Assembly (NCBI RefSeq): GCF_002902525.1
Contig: NZ_PPQZ01000032.1
Span: 1-64,000 of the forward strand
Source of the DNA: Mammaliicoccus stepanovicii
Lineage (GTDB): Bacteria > Bacillota > Bacilli > Staphylococcales > Staphylococcaceae
Direction of reading: 5' to 3'
Length of the DNA stretch: 64,000 bases
Position numbers and translations under genes: made by a program
Shown: piece after piece, positions 18,848 through 29,229 of the stretch
How positions within the stretch are numbered: position 1 is the first letter of the stretch
How the letters are laid out: each line of letters opens with the position of its first letter
The notes under the pieces: generated by a model
Told to the model about the DNA's origin: nothing
Database searches by the model: none
The model's input: only the letters and a program-made list of their open reading frames with translations

Positions 18848-18916
18848 ATGGATGTAGTTGGAATTGTAAAAGGCATCGTCGATTTAATCAAATTCTTCGT
18901 TGAAAAATTCGCATAA
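18848..18916 (+). CDS. PSM-alpha-like amphipathic peptide (22 aa)
   Basis: A 22-codon gene follows a perfect AAAGGAGGT site (18832-18840), 7 bases before the ATG. The peptide starts MDVVGIVKGIVDLIK and ends FFVEKFA: no signal peptide, alternating hydrophobic and charged residues, and a short Lys/Glu-containing end. This is the pattern of staphylococcal PSM-alpha and delta-toxin peptides, secreted as formyl-Met amphipathic helices by the Pmt ABC exporter. A strong terminator follows. It is convergent with an Rsp-like regulator gene, a regulator class linked to agr and PSM expression in S. aureus. I did not find a convincing AgrA repeat in front of it. Confidence 0.85.
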   Translation: MDVVGIVKGIVDLIKFFVEKFA

Positions 18917-18989
18917 TATTAAACATCTTTACAGCATGAATGAAATAATGGTATCCCAAGATTTACTTAACTGTGATTTTAATAATATC

Positions 18990-19020
18990 AACCCACCGAG
19001 AAATATCTCGGTGGGTTCCT
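18990..19020. terminator. Bidirectional terminator between PSM-like gene and rsp-like gene
   Basis: A perfect 12-bp GC-rich stem AACCCACCGAGA/TCTCGGTGGGTT with an AATA loop lies between the convergent genes. Confidence 0.88.
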
Positions 19021-19058
19021 TATGTTTTGTATTATAAAAGTCAGGGGAGCTCAGTATG

Positions 19059-21239
19059 TTATCTTAATTTTTGTATGATGAGCATCTTAATGCCATTCGT
19101 CTTAACATAATACGTCTCGTCTACATTTTTTGATTTAAAATCTATCATTTCAATGTCTGGTGAACAATATTTGTCTAACAATTTGGTGTTCAAATAATCT
19201 AAGCTTTCATGATTTTGATCGAGTTTTCTTATCGCTTTATAGATATTGCCATTGTCTTGGTCGAAAGTAATTTTTGTTACTCTAAATGCATCGAAAGGTA
19301 TATCTCGATAGGATAATACGACACCAATATTACTTTGATAATTGATGTCACGTGGATTATAAAGTTCATAATTATAGATTAGCATAAATATTTTGTTATG
19401 TTGTTCGAATTTAATATAATTTGACCCTTCGATATATTCATGACCATTAAAGTGGGTCAATATGAATAGTAAATAATTCATAGGACTTTTACAATTATAT
19501 TTTAAATATAGTGATAATGGTTTTTCTATGGATGCGTAATGTTTAGAAGATTCTTCTATTAACCAAAATCCAAGCCCGGATATATATGATGTTACATGAT
19601 TTAAATGTTTTAATATGATGGCTGCATTGAAATAGAAATCACTGTTTGTTTTTGTGTCTCCATTTATTATATTCCACTCCATTAAAGCTACGTTTTTGCC
19701 GTGGTGTTTTAAATATTTTAAATTATTTATTAGTTTATTAGTGTAGTAGGTCGTAACATTATCAATATCATAGTTATTCATAGTATCTAATTGGTATAGA
19801 CTATTGAAATCATAATTCACAGCAAAATGATCAACTTCTTGACATAACTCCATATCGATATTTAAATCTTCATAATCGTGATCAAATGGGCATGGTGCAT
19901 TGATCATAATCTGTATATCGGGTAATCTCTTTCTTGTTTCTTTAACTTGCGAGCGTAAATGTATAAATTCGTTATGATCAATATCGAAGTATAATTCGCC
20001 ATTCTTGTTCTCAAGATAATTATGTATTACATCGATAAACTGATGCCAATTATCTTTTATTACTTTATCTTGTACATCAAAATCATATAGTTTAATGGAT
20101 GGTATAATTTTTGTGTTTGATAACATACTTAAACAAAAAGCTAAGTTTTGTTTGTAATTTTTATTAGTATCATCATAAAAGAATGATTTTAAAGAGCAAT
20201 GGATGACAATGATAGGTGATTTTGAAAGTTTTTCAATAGTTTCAAGATCTGTTCCTAAAAATGGTGTGTAGAAATCATTTACATCACCTAAATGAATATA
20301 CGTTTTATAGTTTGAGGAGATTTTCTTTAATGCATTATCTTTAAATGACAAATGTTTATATTTATGAACTAAAGATCTGTTATGCATCAATTTTTGTAAT
20401 TTAGAAATAAGAATAGATTTATCTTCACTCGTTATAACATCTAAGTCTTTATTCATTTTCCCTTGTTGATATTGTAGCCTATATTGTTTAGGTGTTGATT
20501 GGAATCGTTCTTTAAATTGACGATTAAAATTATGATAACTAGAGAACCCGTGATAGTGTGCTATTTGTTCTATTTTAAATGGGGTGAACAATAATGCATG
20601 GGTTGCTTGGAATAATCGTTTTTCTTTTAAGTAATTTATGAAAGTTACACCCATTTGTCGTGAAAATTCCCTAGACAGATGTTCAGGGGAAATATAAAAA
20701 TAATCCGCCACTAAATTTAGAGAGAGCTTTTCTTGATAATGTTCTTCTATATATTGTTTAACTTTATAAATAAGAGGGGTAAGTGCTGTATCAGTTTGTC
20801 CATAATGGTATGTATTATTTTTAAATCGCTCAAACATAATTTTGAAAATACCAACAACATACTGACTTCTTCTCATTTTGATACCAGTTAAATCCGCCAA
20901 AATTGCTCTAATAAATAAATCTTTTATTTCCTGTTTGTATTTATCTAACGGATCAGATGTAGTAGTTTTCACAATTGAATAAAGAAATGAAGATTCACCA
21001 CTCAAACTTTCCATCATTGAATAACTAATTTGTAAGATAGCAACTAGTCCATCATTTATGATTGGTAGAAAATTATCGTTGTCTTGCAAATAGAACAAAT
21101 CACCAACGCTATATGTATAATCTTTATTGTTTATCGTTAACAAAGATTGTCCTTCTAATACAAAGCATAAAGCACCGCAGCCGAGTTTTTTAGGGTTTAA
21201 AATTTTTTCTTTATGCAATGTAATTTCGTAATTATACAA
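19059..21239 (-). CDS. Rsp-like AraC family regulator with TIM-barrel C-terminus
   Basis: The 726-aa product has an N-terminal cupin-like sensory domain (residues 1-90, with GCGALCFVLEGQSLL and YSVGDLFYL). A two-helix-turn-helix AraC DNA-binding domain follows at about 160-256 (LVADYFYISPEHLSREF, IAHYHGFSSYHNFNRQFKE). A long C-terminal glycosidase-like region resembles GH39. This unusual layout and the size match S. aureus Rsp/AryK (701 aa), which controls surface proteins, agr and cytolytic peptides. AGGTGA precedes the ATG. Target genes here are inferred only. Confidence 0.85.
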   Translation of the reverse strand: MYNYEITLHKEKILNPKKLGCGALCFVLEGQSLLTINNKDYTYSVGDLFYLQDNDNFLPIINDGLVAILQISYSMMESLSGESSFLYSIVKTTTSDPLDKYKQEIKDLFIRAILADLTGIKMRRSQYVVGIFKIMFERFKNNTYHYGQTDTALTPLIYKVKQYIEEHYQEKLSLNLVADYFYISPEHLSREFSRQMGVTFINYLKEKRLFQATHALLFTPFKIEQIAHYHGFSSYHNFNRQFKERFQSTPKQYRLQYQQGKMNKDLDVITSEDKSILISKLQKLMHNRSLVHKYKHLSFKDNALKKISSNYKTYIHLGDVNDFYTPFLGTDLETIEKLSKSPIIVIHCSLKSFFYDDTNKNYKQNLAFCLSMLSNTKIIPSIKLYDFDVQDKVIKDNWHQFIDVIHNYLENKNGELYFDIDHNEFIHLRSQVKETRKRLPDIQIMINAPCPFDHDYEDLNIDMELCQEVDHFAVNYDFNSLYQLDTMNNYDIDNVTTYYTNKLINNLKYLKHHGKNVALMEWNIINGDTKTNSDFYFNAAIILKHLNHVTSYISGLGFWLIEESSKHYASIEKPLSLYLKYNCKSPMNYLLFILTHFNGHEYIEGSNYIKFEQHNKIFMLIYNYELYNPRDINYQSNIGVVLSYRDIPFDAFRVTKITFDQDNGNIYKAIRKLDQNHESLDYLNTKLLDKYCSPDIEMIDFKSKNVDETYYVKTNGIKMLIIQKLR

Positions 21240-21502
21240 ATTATCACCTCATTCATTATGTAAAAACGATACTAAATATCATAAATCGTCACTTTTATGT
21301 TCATTATTACGTAATTATATCAAAAAATACAGTATTTTGTTACCTTTTATATTAATTGAACTTGAAAATATTGGTATAAATCAAGAATAATAATATATTT
21401 AATCAAAAATTGTTTAAAAAACAATATACAATTAAAATAAATAAGAGTGTTGAATTGCAAACTATTAAAATTCGGGATAATTTGAAAATGGAGGAATATA
21501 AA

Positions 21503-21832
21503 ATGGCGGAAGGGTTTAACGAATCAATACAAGAAATGGTAAATTATGAGAATAAGCTAACAAGCTTAAAAAATGAAAAACGATTATCTTTAGTTGATTT
21601 TATAATTTTAGAAGAAATATATAGATCTGAAGAGATTACGATAAGGGAAATTTTAAATGGGAAATTGACAGAACTATACTCAAGACCATCAAATATCGGG
21701 ACTAATTTAGCGAAATTATATAGAAAAGGATTGCTTAAGAAATATAGAAGCGAATCTGATGAAAGAAAAGTTTATTATTATATGGAAGATAAACAAAAAG
21801 AAAACTATGTAGAGATGGTTAAAGATATTTAA
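21503..21832 (+). CDS. SarA-family winged-helix regulator
   Basis: From the ATG at 21503 (GGAGG eight bases upstream) the protein is 109 aa. It starts MAEGFNESIQEMVNYENKL, followed by a winged helix (LVDFIILEEIY, then IGTNLAKLYRKGLLKKYRS) and the hallmark SDERKVYYYM in the wing. Compared with remembered SarA, the spacing MVxYxxKLxSL and the DER wing agree. The DUF1659/DUF2922, integrase-like and mnhA2 genes that follow resemble the S. aureus sarA-mnh2 neighbourhood, so it may be the positional SarA counterpart. Other members (SarR, SarX, Rot) cannot be excluded. Confidence 0.82.
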   Translation: MAEGFNESIQEMVNYENKLTSLKNEKRLSLVDFIILEEIYRSEEITIREILNGKLTELYSRPSNIGTNLAKLYRKGLLKKYRSESDERKVYYYMEDKQKENYVEMVKDI

Positions 21833-21857
21833 AGAATTTAATATGAACACAATTTTC

Positions 21858-21906
21858 TAGGCTACTCATTTCCTAAGTTATTTAGGATATAAGTAGTCTA
21901 TTTTTT
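21858..21906 (+). terminator. Terminator of the sar-family gene
   Basis: The outer stem TAGGCTACT/AGTAGTCTA and inner stem TCCTAA/TTAGGA are followed by T6. Confidence 0.7.
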
Positions 21907-21972
21907 GATTGAATTTTACGCTTATGCACGCCATCTTAATTAAAGCATAACCTTATGTTTTCAATCATAATT

Positions 21973-22014
21973 AAAAAGCGAGAAAATCACTTGTTATCAT
22001 GATTTTCTCGTTTT
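21973..22014. terminator. Terminator for the DUF1659-DUF2922 operon
   Basis: The stem CGAGAAAATCA/TGATTTTCTCG with flanking A and T tracts lies downstream of the minus-strand gene pair. Confidence 0.75.
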
Positions 22015-22078
22015 GATTAAGGATGAAACATATTATGTCTCTTGATCTTCTCAGTTTTTTCAAGACAGTAATAGCTTA

Positions 22079-22294
22079 TTATTTAACGATGAAATGTGTG
22101 TTGCGTTCTACATATTGTGCAGAATGAATAGATACTAATTCTCCCTTTGATAAATCAAATATTTTTAACTTTAAGAGATCATTCATTGCTTGTCTCACAG
22201 TTTCTTCTGATAAATCATTTTTAGGTTCTTGAATTTGTAGTGTAAACGTTTTGTCGGTTGCAGTTTTAAAAACAAGTTCCAATATTCGCTTCAT
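22079..22294 (-). CDS. DUF2922 family protein
   Basis: This 71-aa protein starts MKRILELVFKTATDKTFTLQIQEPK, then EETVRQAMNDLL and LVSIHSAQYVERNT, which is the DUF2922 pattern. Function is unknown. The start at 22294 has GGAGGTGATTTTA in front; longer frames run into the upstream gene. It is the second gene of a pair with a DUF1659 protein, the usual arrangement in Bacilli. Confidence 0.85.
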   Translation of the reverse strand: MKRILELVFKTATDKTFTLQIQEPKNDLSEETVRQAMNDLLKLKIFDLSKGELVSIHSAQYVERNTHFIVK

Positions 22295-22325
22295 TAAAAT
22301 CACCTCCACTTTAAATTTGTTACTA

Positions 22326-22535
22326 TTAATCCTCAATTTGGATTGTTTTGACGATGTACGCATCTTTAAATTTTTCAACTGTTAATGATTCAATGATATT
22401 TTTGAAATTTCTAACATGTTCATTAGTAACATTCAAATTGATGGCATTAAACTTTCTATGAACAGTTTTAACTTTGGCGTTTTCGTCGACGTACTGATGC
22501 GACAAAATAATAGTAATGTTTTTGATGTTTTCCAT
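22326..22535 (-). CDS. DUF1659 family protein
   Basis: This 69-aa protein (MENIKNITIILSHQYVDENA, then HRKFNAINLNVTNEHVRNFKNIIESLT) fits DUF1659. Function is unknown. The start at 22535 follows GGAGGTTATAAC. The DUF2922 gene follows after 31 bp. Confidence 0.8.
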   Translation of the reverse strand: MENIKNITIILSHQYVDENAKVKTVHRKFNAINLNVTNEHVRNFKNIIESLTVEKFKDAYIVKTIQIED

Positions 22536-22668
22536 GTTATAACCTCCTTTCACTTTATATATCGAAATGACTAAGCAAAATCGACAATAAAAAGTGAAAT
22601 TCCTTTCATGTTACTCAAATATATATTATTATTAATATGTATCTTAATTAGGAAGGATTGAAAATATT

Positions 22669-23220
22669 ATGCAACAAGTATCTCCAATTAAGAATAAAGA
22701 TGATATTAGAGCTATGTATGAAGTGTTGAAGTCACATAGTGAAAGAGATTATTTATTATTCAGTTTAGCAATACATACAGGACTTAAAGTGAATCAAATA
22801 TTAAATTTAACAGTTCAAGAATTGCTGGACGAAGATAATGATATTAAATATAACTGGTCTAACGAAGATAAAGATTTTATTAAAGTTGTGATTCCGCTAC
22901 ATCTAAGATCAAGTTTACTATCATACATTAAATATGAGATGCTTCAGCGTGATGATTTTGTGTTTAGATCTATAAAAACAAAAAAGCAACTTTCTAGACA
23001 ACAAGCCTATCGCATTATTCATGTTGCGGCCGAAGAGGTTGGTCTTCACAACATTGGCCTATATTCACTTAGGAAAACATTTGCGTATCACGCATTTAAA
23101 TCAGGCATTTCAGTATCGATTATTCAAAAATATTTAGGACATCAATCGTTACTTGAAACATTAAAGTTTATAGATGTAACAACAATTAAAAAAGAAACAA
23201 CAATAGAACTTAATATATAA
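22669..23220 (+). CDS. Tyrosine-recombinase-like protein, catalytic residues altered
   Basis: This 183-aa protein has only the catalytic-domain fold of phage integrase/XerC-type enzymes, without the SAM-like N-terminal domain. Compared with the R-K-H-R-H-Y active site: HTGLKVNQIL has K40 where TGLR has Arg; LYSLRKTFAY keeps R135 but has Y132 for His; LGHQS keeps H158; and LKFIDV has F167 where the Tyr nucleophile normally sits. The last change suggests it cannot cleave DNA and may only bind. It lies 20 bp before mnhA2. I recall an integrase-like gene in the same place in S. aureus, so it may be a conserved, repurposed protein. Confidence 0.78.
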   Translation: MQQVSPIKNKDDIRAMYEVLKSHSERDYLLFSLAIHTGLKVNQILNLTVQELLDEDNDIKYNWSNEDKDFIKVVIPLHLRSSLLSYIKYEMLQRDDFVFRSIKTKKQLSRQQAYRIIHVAAEEVGLHNIGLYSLRKTFAYHAFKSGISVSIIQKYLGHQSLLETLKFIDVTTIKKETTIELNI

Positions 23221-23239
23221 ATAGGAAGGGAGTTCTTAT

Positions 23240-25639
23240 ATGAATTTGTTGTGGCTGTTTCTTATGATCATTGTCGTAATTTCAATTGTGGTTATGACGA
23301 TGAATACTAAATTTAGCCGATTTGCTGGCTGGTTAAGTTTAATTGCCCCATTACTAAGTTCCATTTATTTTATAAATCAAATTAAGTATGTATATAAAGG
23401 TGAGGCCGTTACTTTTTTTAAAGAATGGATGCCCATTATAGATGTGAATATTGATTTAAGATTAGATGGTCTATCTTTACTTTTCGCGCTGCTTATTTCT
23501 GTAATTGGTACAGGCGTCTTCTTATATGCTATTTATTATTTATCACCAGAGAAAGAGAATCTGCCTAGATTTTATGCTTATTTATTAATCTTCATGTTTG
23601 CAATGTTAGGTGTTGTGCTTTCAAATAATACCATTTTATTGTATACGTTTTGGGAGTTAACAAGTATCTCTTCATTCTTGCTTATTTCTTATTGGTATCA
23701 TCGAGAAAAGAGTCAAGAAGGTGCACTTAAATCATTTTTAATCACTGTATTTGGCGGTATGGCGATGCTTGTAGGACTCATTATTCTATATAGCATTACG
23801 GGTACGAATACAATTACTGAACAAGTTCAAATGGTCGATCAGGTGTTTCAATCACCTTGGTTTGTACTTGCAGTCATTTTAATCTTACTCGGTGCATTTA
23901 CTAAATCTGCTCAGTTTCCGTTTCACATTTGGTTGCCTGATGCTATGGAAGCACCAACTCCGGTTAGTGCTTACTTACATTCAGCTACAATGGTTAAAGC
24001 AGGTTTGTATTTATTACTTAGATTTACACCAATTATCGGACAAAGCGAATGGGTCGTGTATACGATTGTAACTGTAGGTCTTATTACGATGTTAGTCGGT
24101 TCCTTCTTTGCAATTAGTAAGGAAGACTTAAAATCGTTATTAGCATATTCTACGATTAGTCAGCTAGGTATGATTATGACGATGGTAGGCTTAGGAGTGC
24201 TGTCTTTAAATAACCAATTTCAAAATCATAATGAAATTTATATTGCGAGTTTGTTTGCTGCATTATTTCACTTGATCAATCATGCAATTTTTAAAAGTGT
24301 GTTGTTTATGGGTGTGGGCATTATTGATCACGAAACAGGAACGCGAAATATTAACAAATTAAGCGGATTAAAAAAAGTAATGCCATTCACTGCAATTATG
24401 ATGACGGTGAGTGCATTATCGATGGCAGGGATTCCATTATTTAATGGATTTTTAAGTAAGGAACAATTTTTAACAAGCTTGGTAGAAACAAGCCAGGTGG
24501 ATATTTATAATCAAGTGTTTTCAATTGTTATGATTTTAGCTGGTTTTGTAGGTAGTATCTTTACTTTTGTTTATTGTATTAAATTAATTAAAGTTCCGTT
24601 TATGGGCGAAATGAAGAAACAATTGTTACCGAAAGTGCCACACCATGATGGTGGAGGAATGTTAATAGCACCAACCATGATTGCATTGTGTATTCCTTTA
24701 TTCTTCTTTATACCTAATGTGCTTGGTGAATATTTAATTGGTCCAGCAATTCGCGATATATTCCAAACTTCGAACGTAAACGCGTACTTACCACATATAT
24801 CGGCATGGCATGGATTTACTATCCCGTTATTATTGACGTTAAGTATTTATATAATTGGTACACTGCTCATTCTCTTACCAAAATGGACGGTTATATATAC
24901 AAAGATATCTAAGAAACTAGAAATAAATACGTATTATGAAAAAACAATGGATATGTTAGATCAATTAAGTGCACAATCTATTCAACTTATTATGAATAAT
25001 AGATTAAATCAATATTTGCATATCATTTATATTATCTTCTTTGTGATTATAGGGTTTGGTATCTATAAAGTAGGTATTAATGATATTTCTTATTACAACA
25101 TAACCGAAGTGACACCATTTGAGATAATTATTCTTATCAATATAATCATTACTTCGATTGCATTAATGTTTATTAGAGAAAGAATGACGATGACAATATT
25201 AAATGGTGTGATTGGATATTCGATTGCAGTTGTATTTATCTTTATGAAAGCACCAGATTTAGCTTTAACTCAGCTCGTAATTGAGACTATAACAACCGTG
25301 TTGTTCTTATTAGTGTTTTATCATTTACCAAATGTTCAAAAAGACAAACCTCACGTATTAGGTGAAATTGTGAAATTAATGATAGCACTACTTATGGCAG
25401 TGTTTGTTGTAATCTTTGTCATCATTATGCAACAGGAAAATTTATTCACAAAAATATCTTACTACTATTCAGACGCATACGAATTAGCAGGTGTAAAAAA
25501 TATTGTAAATGGTATTTTAGGTGATTTCAGAGCACTGGATACGATGTTAGAAGGTATTGTCATACTTATTGCAGGATTAGGTATTTATACATTGGTTAAA
25601 TTTAAGATAAGAAAGGGTGATCCTAATGAAAGAAAATGA
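23240..25639 (+). CDS. mnhA2: Na+/H+ antiporter subunit A
   Basis: This 799-aa MrpA/MnhA protein has an NADH-dehydrogenase-5-like core ([65 protein letters not shown]) and the C-terminal MrpB-like extension ([20 protein letters not shown]). It is the first subunit of the seven-part cation/proton antiporter. It is assigned to the Mnh2 set because of gene order after the integrase-like and DUF2922 genes. Confidence 0.93.
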   Translation: MNLLWLFLMIIVVISIVVMTMNTKFSRFAGWLSLIAPLLSSIYFINQIKYVYKGEAVTFFKEWMPIIDVNIDLRLDGLSLLFALLISVIGTGVFLYAIYYLSPEKENLPRFYAYLLIFMFAMLGVVLSNNTILLYTFWELTSISSFLLISYWYHREKSQEGALKSFLITVFGGMAMLVGLIILYSITGTNTITEQVQMVDQVFQSPWFVLAVILILLGAFTKSAQFPFHIWLPDAMEAPTPVSAYLHSATMVKAGLYLLLRFTPIIGQSEWVVYTIVTVGLITMLVGSFFAISKEDLKSLLAYSTISQLGMIMTMVGLGVLSLNNQFQNHNEIYIASLFAALFHLINHAIFKSVLFMGVGIIDHETGTRNINKLSGLKKVMPFTAIMMTVSALSMAGIPLFNGFLSKEQFLTSLVETSQVDIYNQVFSIVMILAGFVGSIFTFVYCIKLIKVPFMGEMKKQLLPKVPHHDGGGMLIAPTMIALCIPLFFFIPNVLGEYLIGPAIRDIFQTSNVNAYLPHISAWHGFTIPLLLTLSIYIIGTLLILLPKWTVIYTKISKKLEINTYYEKTMDMLDQLSAQSIQLIMNNRLNQYLHIIYIIFFVIIGFGIYKVGINDISYYNITEVTPFEIIILINIIITSIALMFIRERMTMTILNGVIGYSIAVVFIFMKAPDLALTQLVIETITTVLFLLVFYHLPNVQKDKPHVLGEIVKLMIALLMAVFVVIFVIIMQQENLFTKISYYYSDAYELAGVKNIVNGILGDFRALDTMLEGIVILIAGLGIYTLVKFKIRKGDPNERK

Positions 25640-26051
25640 TGTTGTATTAGAGACAATATCTAAGATAGCTATTTTTATAATATTAACATTTGGGTTCTAT
25701 ATATTTCTTTCGGGTCATAATAACCCTGGTGGTGGATTTATAGGTGGTTTAGTATTCAGCTCTGCTTTTATCTTGATGTTTTTAGCCTTTGATGTTGAAA
25801 CGGTAGTCAATTCCTTACCTTTAGATTTTCGAGCGGTTACGATTATAGGGTGTCTCATATCAATAGGTACAGCGGTTATACCGATGTTTTTCGGGCATCC
25901 AATGTTGAGCCATGAGGATGGTTATGTTGAAGTCGGATTATTAGGTGAAATACATTTATCAAGTGTTACGCTGTTTGAACTCGGTATTTTATTAACTGTA
26001 GTTGGTGCTGTTGTAACAATCATGCTTGCGATAAGTGGTGATAACAGTTGA
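25626..26051 (+). CDS. mnhB2: Na+/H+ antiporter subunit B
   Basis: This 141-aa membrane protein has [21 protein letters not shown], the MnhB signature, and [20 protein letters not shown]. The ATG at 25626 overlaps the end of mnhA by 14 bp and follows AGAAAGG; a start three codons earlier is less likely. It is part of the Mnh complex in the membrane. Confidence 0.92.
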   Translation: MKENDVVLETISKIAIFIILTFGFYIFLSGHNNPGGGFIGGLVFSSAFILMFLAFDVETVVNSLPLDFRAVTIIGCLISIGTAVIPMFFGHPMLSHEDGYVEVGLLGEIHLSSVTLFELGILLTVVGAVVTIMLAISGDNS

Positions 26052-26395
26052 ATTTAATATTAGTGATTATCATTGGCGTACTGACATTTGTAGGGACTTA
26101 TATGATTTTATCAAAAAATTTAATTAGAATTGTTATCGGTACAGCCATATACACACACGTAGCCAACCTAATGATTTTAGCTATGAGTAGAGCTGGTGGT
26201 AAAAATGTACCACTTATTAATAAAGAAGGAAATGACTATGTCGATCCTTTACCTCAAGCACTTGTATTAACAGCTATTGTAATTGGGTTTGCGGTAACGG
26301 CATTTTTACTCGTTCTTGTATACAGAACCTTTAAATTAACGAAAGTGAATAGAATAGAGGCGTTACGCGGTGAGGATGAAGATATAGATGAATAA
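26048..26395 (+). CDS. mnhC2: Na+/H+ antiporter subunit C
   Basis: This 115-aa NuoK-like subunit contains [21 protein letters not shown] and [25 protein letters not shown]. The start is TTG at 26048, overlapping the mnhB stop by 4 bp; the first residues (MNLILV) agree with remembered MnhC2. Confidence 0.92.
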   Translation: MNLILVIIIGVLTFVGTYMILSKNLIRIVIGTAIYTHVANLMILAMSRAGGKNVPLINKEGNDYVDPLPQALVLTAIVIGFAVTAFLLVLVYRTFKLTKVNRIEALRGEDEDIDE

Positions 26396-27890
26396 TTTAA
26401 TATTAGTACCTTTACTTGTTCCATTATTAACAGGCTTAATCTTGTTCTTCTTTAAAGAACGTTTGACCTTAACAAGGCGTATCGCCATAACAAGTTTATG
26501 TGTAACAACATGTATCACAATTTGGTTGCTTATCGAAGTTACACTTCATAAACCATTAGTTATAAATTTTGGGGACTGGCAACCACCATTTGGAATTCAA
26601 TTTGTTGGCGATGAACTTGGTTTACTGTTTACAGCTGTTTCGTGCTTTGTCGTGACAGTTATTATATATTTTGGATTCGGTAAGAGAGAAAGAGTAGCCA
26701 ATCGTTATTTCTTACCATCATTTATATTATTTTTACTGAGTGGGGTAAACGGTAGTTTTTTAACTGCTGATATATTTAATCTCTATGTTATGTTTGAAAT
26801 TATGTTATTAGCTTCATTTGTATTATTAACACTAGGTCAATCAATTGAACAATTAAGGGCGAGTATTATATATGTAGTTATAAATGTTGTGAGTTCATGG
26901 TTTTTCTTAATGGGAGTAGCATATTTATATGGAACGTTAGGAACGTTGAATTTTGGTCATATCGCAATGAGAATTAGTGAGAGTGGGCAACCTCCAACAG
27001 TAACATTAGTCGCAATTATTATGATATTTGTGTTTGGTGGTAAAGCTTCCTTAGTCATGTTTATGTGGCTACCAAAAGCCTATGCGGCATTGAATACGGA
27101 ATTAGCCGCTTTGTTTGCTAGCTTGATGACTAAAGTTGGTGTTTATGCATTGATACGTGTCATGGTTCTCATGTTTGATGAAAAACCTGAAGTTACACAT
27201 TTCCTATTATATATTATGGCCATTGTCACAATGATAATTGGTTCAATTGGTGTACTTGGGTTTAAAGATATAAAGAAAATAGCAGCATACCAAGTTATTC
27301 TTTCAATAGGTATTGCAGTGCTGGGCTTAAGTGCGAATAATAGCGATGGCATAACGGGCGCTATCTTTTATGTTAGTCACGACATGATTATAAAGACATT
27401 ATTATTTTTAGTAATCGGTACTTTAGTGCTGTTAGCAGGTACGAGGTATTATGATCAATTTGGGGGATTAATTAAATATTATCCAAGATTAGGTATCATC
27501 TTCTTTATTACAATTTTATCAATTGGTGGCGTCCCTCCATTTGGAGGATTTCCTGGGAAATTATTAATTATTAAAGGCGCATTAGCGAATGGTTATACGA
27601 TTGGTGTAATGGTTATGATTATTTCAAGTATCATCGCTATGTATAGTTTGCTTAAAGTATTTTTAGTTATGTACTTTGGAAGAGAAACGGTTCCACAAGC
27701 TACCCAACACGTCATACTTACTAAAAACAAACTTTATGCCATGATGATTTTAACTGTAGCTACGATTACTGTAGGTATATTCTCTCAATACATTCTTAAT
27801 ATTTCAGAAGTCGCGGCACATTTTAATATGAATGAAAATACTTATTTCAAGGAAATTATTCCAAATGTAGAAGCGGAGGCTAAAAAATAA
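26388..27890 (+). CDS. mnhD2: Na+/H+ antiporter subunit D
   Basis: This 500-aa MrpD/MnhD protein is a proton-conducting NuoN/M-like subunit: [53 protein letters not shown] and [20 protein letters not shown]. It overlaps mnhC by 8 bp. Confidence 0.93.
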   Translation: MNNLILVPLLVPLLTGLILFFFKERLTLTRRIAITSLCVTTCITIWLLIEVTLHKPLVINFGDWQPPFGIQFVGDELGLLFTAVSCFVVTVIIYFGFGKRERVANRYFLPSFILFLLSGVNGSFLTADIFNLYVMFEIMLLASFVLLTLGQSIEQLRASIIYVVINVVSSWFFLMGVAYLYGTLGTLNFGHIAMRISESGQPPTVTLVAIIMIFVFGGKASLVMFMWLPKAYAALNTELAALFASLMTKVGVYALIRVMVLMFDEKPEVTHFLLYIMAIVTMIIGSIGVLGFKDIKKIAAYQVILSIGIAVLGLSANNSDGITGAIFYVSHDMIIKTLLFLVIGTLVLLAGTRYYDQFGGLIKYYPRLGIIFFITILSIGGVPPFGGFPGKLLIIKGALANGYTIGVMVMIISSIIAMYSLLKVFLVMYFGRETVPQATQHVILTKNKLYAMMILTVATITVGIFSQYILNISEVAAHFNMNENTYFKEIIPNVEAEAKK

Positions 27891-28372
27891 TGGCACAATT
27901 ATTATTGAATATTTTAATTGCCTTCTTATGGACATTACTCCAAGATGAAGATACTTTTCATCTATCGACATTTATCGGAGGATATTTAATTGGGATACTT
28001 ATCGTTTATTTAATGCATCGTTTCTTTGGTCATGTATTCTATTTAAAGAAAGTGTGGGTTATTTTTAAATTTATTTGTGTTTATAATTTTCAACTATTCA
28101 CTTCAAGCATGACAACAATTAATTATATATTGTTTAAACCGAACAAAGTGAACCCAGGCCTCGTTACGTATGAAACAACTTTAAGACACGATTGGGCCAT
28201 AACTTTATTGACGCTGTTAATTATGCTTACACCTGGATCAGTCGTACTAAGACTTTCACCAGATGGGCGTCGATTTTTTATACATGCAATTGATGTTACT
28301 GAAAAAGAAAAAGAAATTTTGACGAAGCAAATTAAAAAATACGAAAAATTAATCTGGGAGGTACTCAAATGA
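27890..28372 (+). CDS. mnhE2: Na+/H+ antiporter subunit E
   Basis: This 160-aa protein contains [20 protein letters not shown] followed by LTPGSVVL, the MnhE signature, and two to three membrane helices. The stop of mnhD and the ATG share one base. Confidence 0.92.
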   Translation: MAQLLLNILIAFLWTLLQDEDTFHLSTFIGGYLIGILIVYLMHRFFGHVFYLKKVWVIFKFICVYNFQLFTSSMTTINYILFKPNKVNPGLVTYETTLRHDWAITLLTLLIMLTPGSVVLRLSPDGRRFFIHAIDVTEKEKEILTKQIKKYEKLIWEVLK

Positions 28373-28665
28373 TGTCAGTAATTATACTTACAATTATAAA
28401 AACAGCACTTGTCATATATGGAATTGCCATTGTTGTTGTACTCCTTAGAACGATTTTTGGGCCAACAACTGCGGATAGAGTTATAGCATTTGATACGATT
28501 GGCGCAATTTTAGTATCAGTTGTTGGTATTTTGAGTATTATATATGGGACGCTGAGTTATTTAGAAGCTAGTTTAATTATTGCGATATTGTCGTTTTTGA
28601 GTACTGTTGGCATATCCCATTTTATAGAAGGGGGTCGTGTTTTTGAATCTAAACGAGATCGTTAG
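28369..28665 (+). CDS. mnhF2: Na+/H+ antiporter subunit F
   Basis: This 98-aa protein has three TMs, with [16 protein letters not shown] between TM1 and TM2 (the MnhF signature). The 4-bp overlap with mnhE indicates coupling. Confidence 0.92.
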   Translation: MMSVIILTIIKTALVIYGIAIVVVLLRTIFGPTTADRVIAFDTIGAILVSVVGILSIIYGTLSYLEASLIIAILSFLSTVGISHFIEGGRVFESKRDR

Positions 28666-29125
28666 TTTAATAGCCGCTATTTCAATACTTTTTGGATCAA
28701 TTTCGGCGCTCATCAGTGCAGTAGGTATCGTTCGGTTTAGAGATACATTTTTAAGAAGTCATGCTGCTACTAAAAGTTCTACCTTATCCGTATTACTGAC
28801 ATTAACAGGGGTGTTCTTCTATTTTCTTTTTACTGAAGGATATTTTAGTGTTCGAACATTACTAACGATATTATTCTTATATTTAACATCACCAGTAGCT
28901 GGACATATGATTATTAGAGCAGCATATAATTCAGGGTCATATATGTATATGAAAGAATTTACTAAAAAAGGAACATCTTTGAATTATAAATACGATAGAG
29001 ATGAAACTAAAAAAGATAGAAGAAAAAGAGCGGCAAAGAGACAAGTCATGAACGAAGCTTTTGCTAAAAATGACAAAGAAGCTTTCAGCAAATACAATCA
29101 AGTTATGAAAAAAGATGATAAATAA
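28643..29125 (+). CDS. mnhG2: Na+/H+ antiporter subunit G
   Basis: The product (160 aa) has three helices containing [30 protein letters not shown], split here across helix 2, plus a basic, coiled C-terminal tail. I choose TTG 28643, nine bases after AAGGGGG; GTG 28637 is too close to that site. It is the last gene of the operon. Confidence 0.9.
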   Translation: MNLNEIVSLIAAISILFGSISALISAVGIVRFRDTFLRSHAATKSSTLSVLLTLTGVFFYFLFTEGYFSVRTLLTILFLYLTSPVAGHMIIRAAYNSGSYMYMKEFTKKGTSLNYKYDRDETKKDRRKRAAKRQVMNEAFAKNDKEAFSKYNQVMKKDDK

Positions 29126-29149
29126 ACAAGTTAAATATTAAGAAATATG

Positions 29150-29193
29150 AATAGCTCATATGACTAGAAATAATTCTAGTCATATGAGCTATT
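29150..29193. terminator. Terminator between mnhG2 and mntC
   Basis: A perfect 20-bp stem (29150-29169 with 29174-29193) with an ATAA loop sits between convergent operons and can serve both. Confidence 0.9.
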
Positions 29194-29229
29194 TTTTGAG
29201 TCATGACAAATGGTTATAAGTTTTAATGA

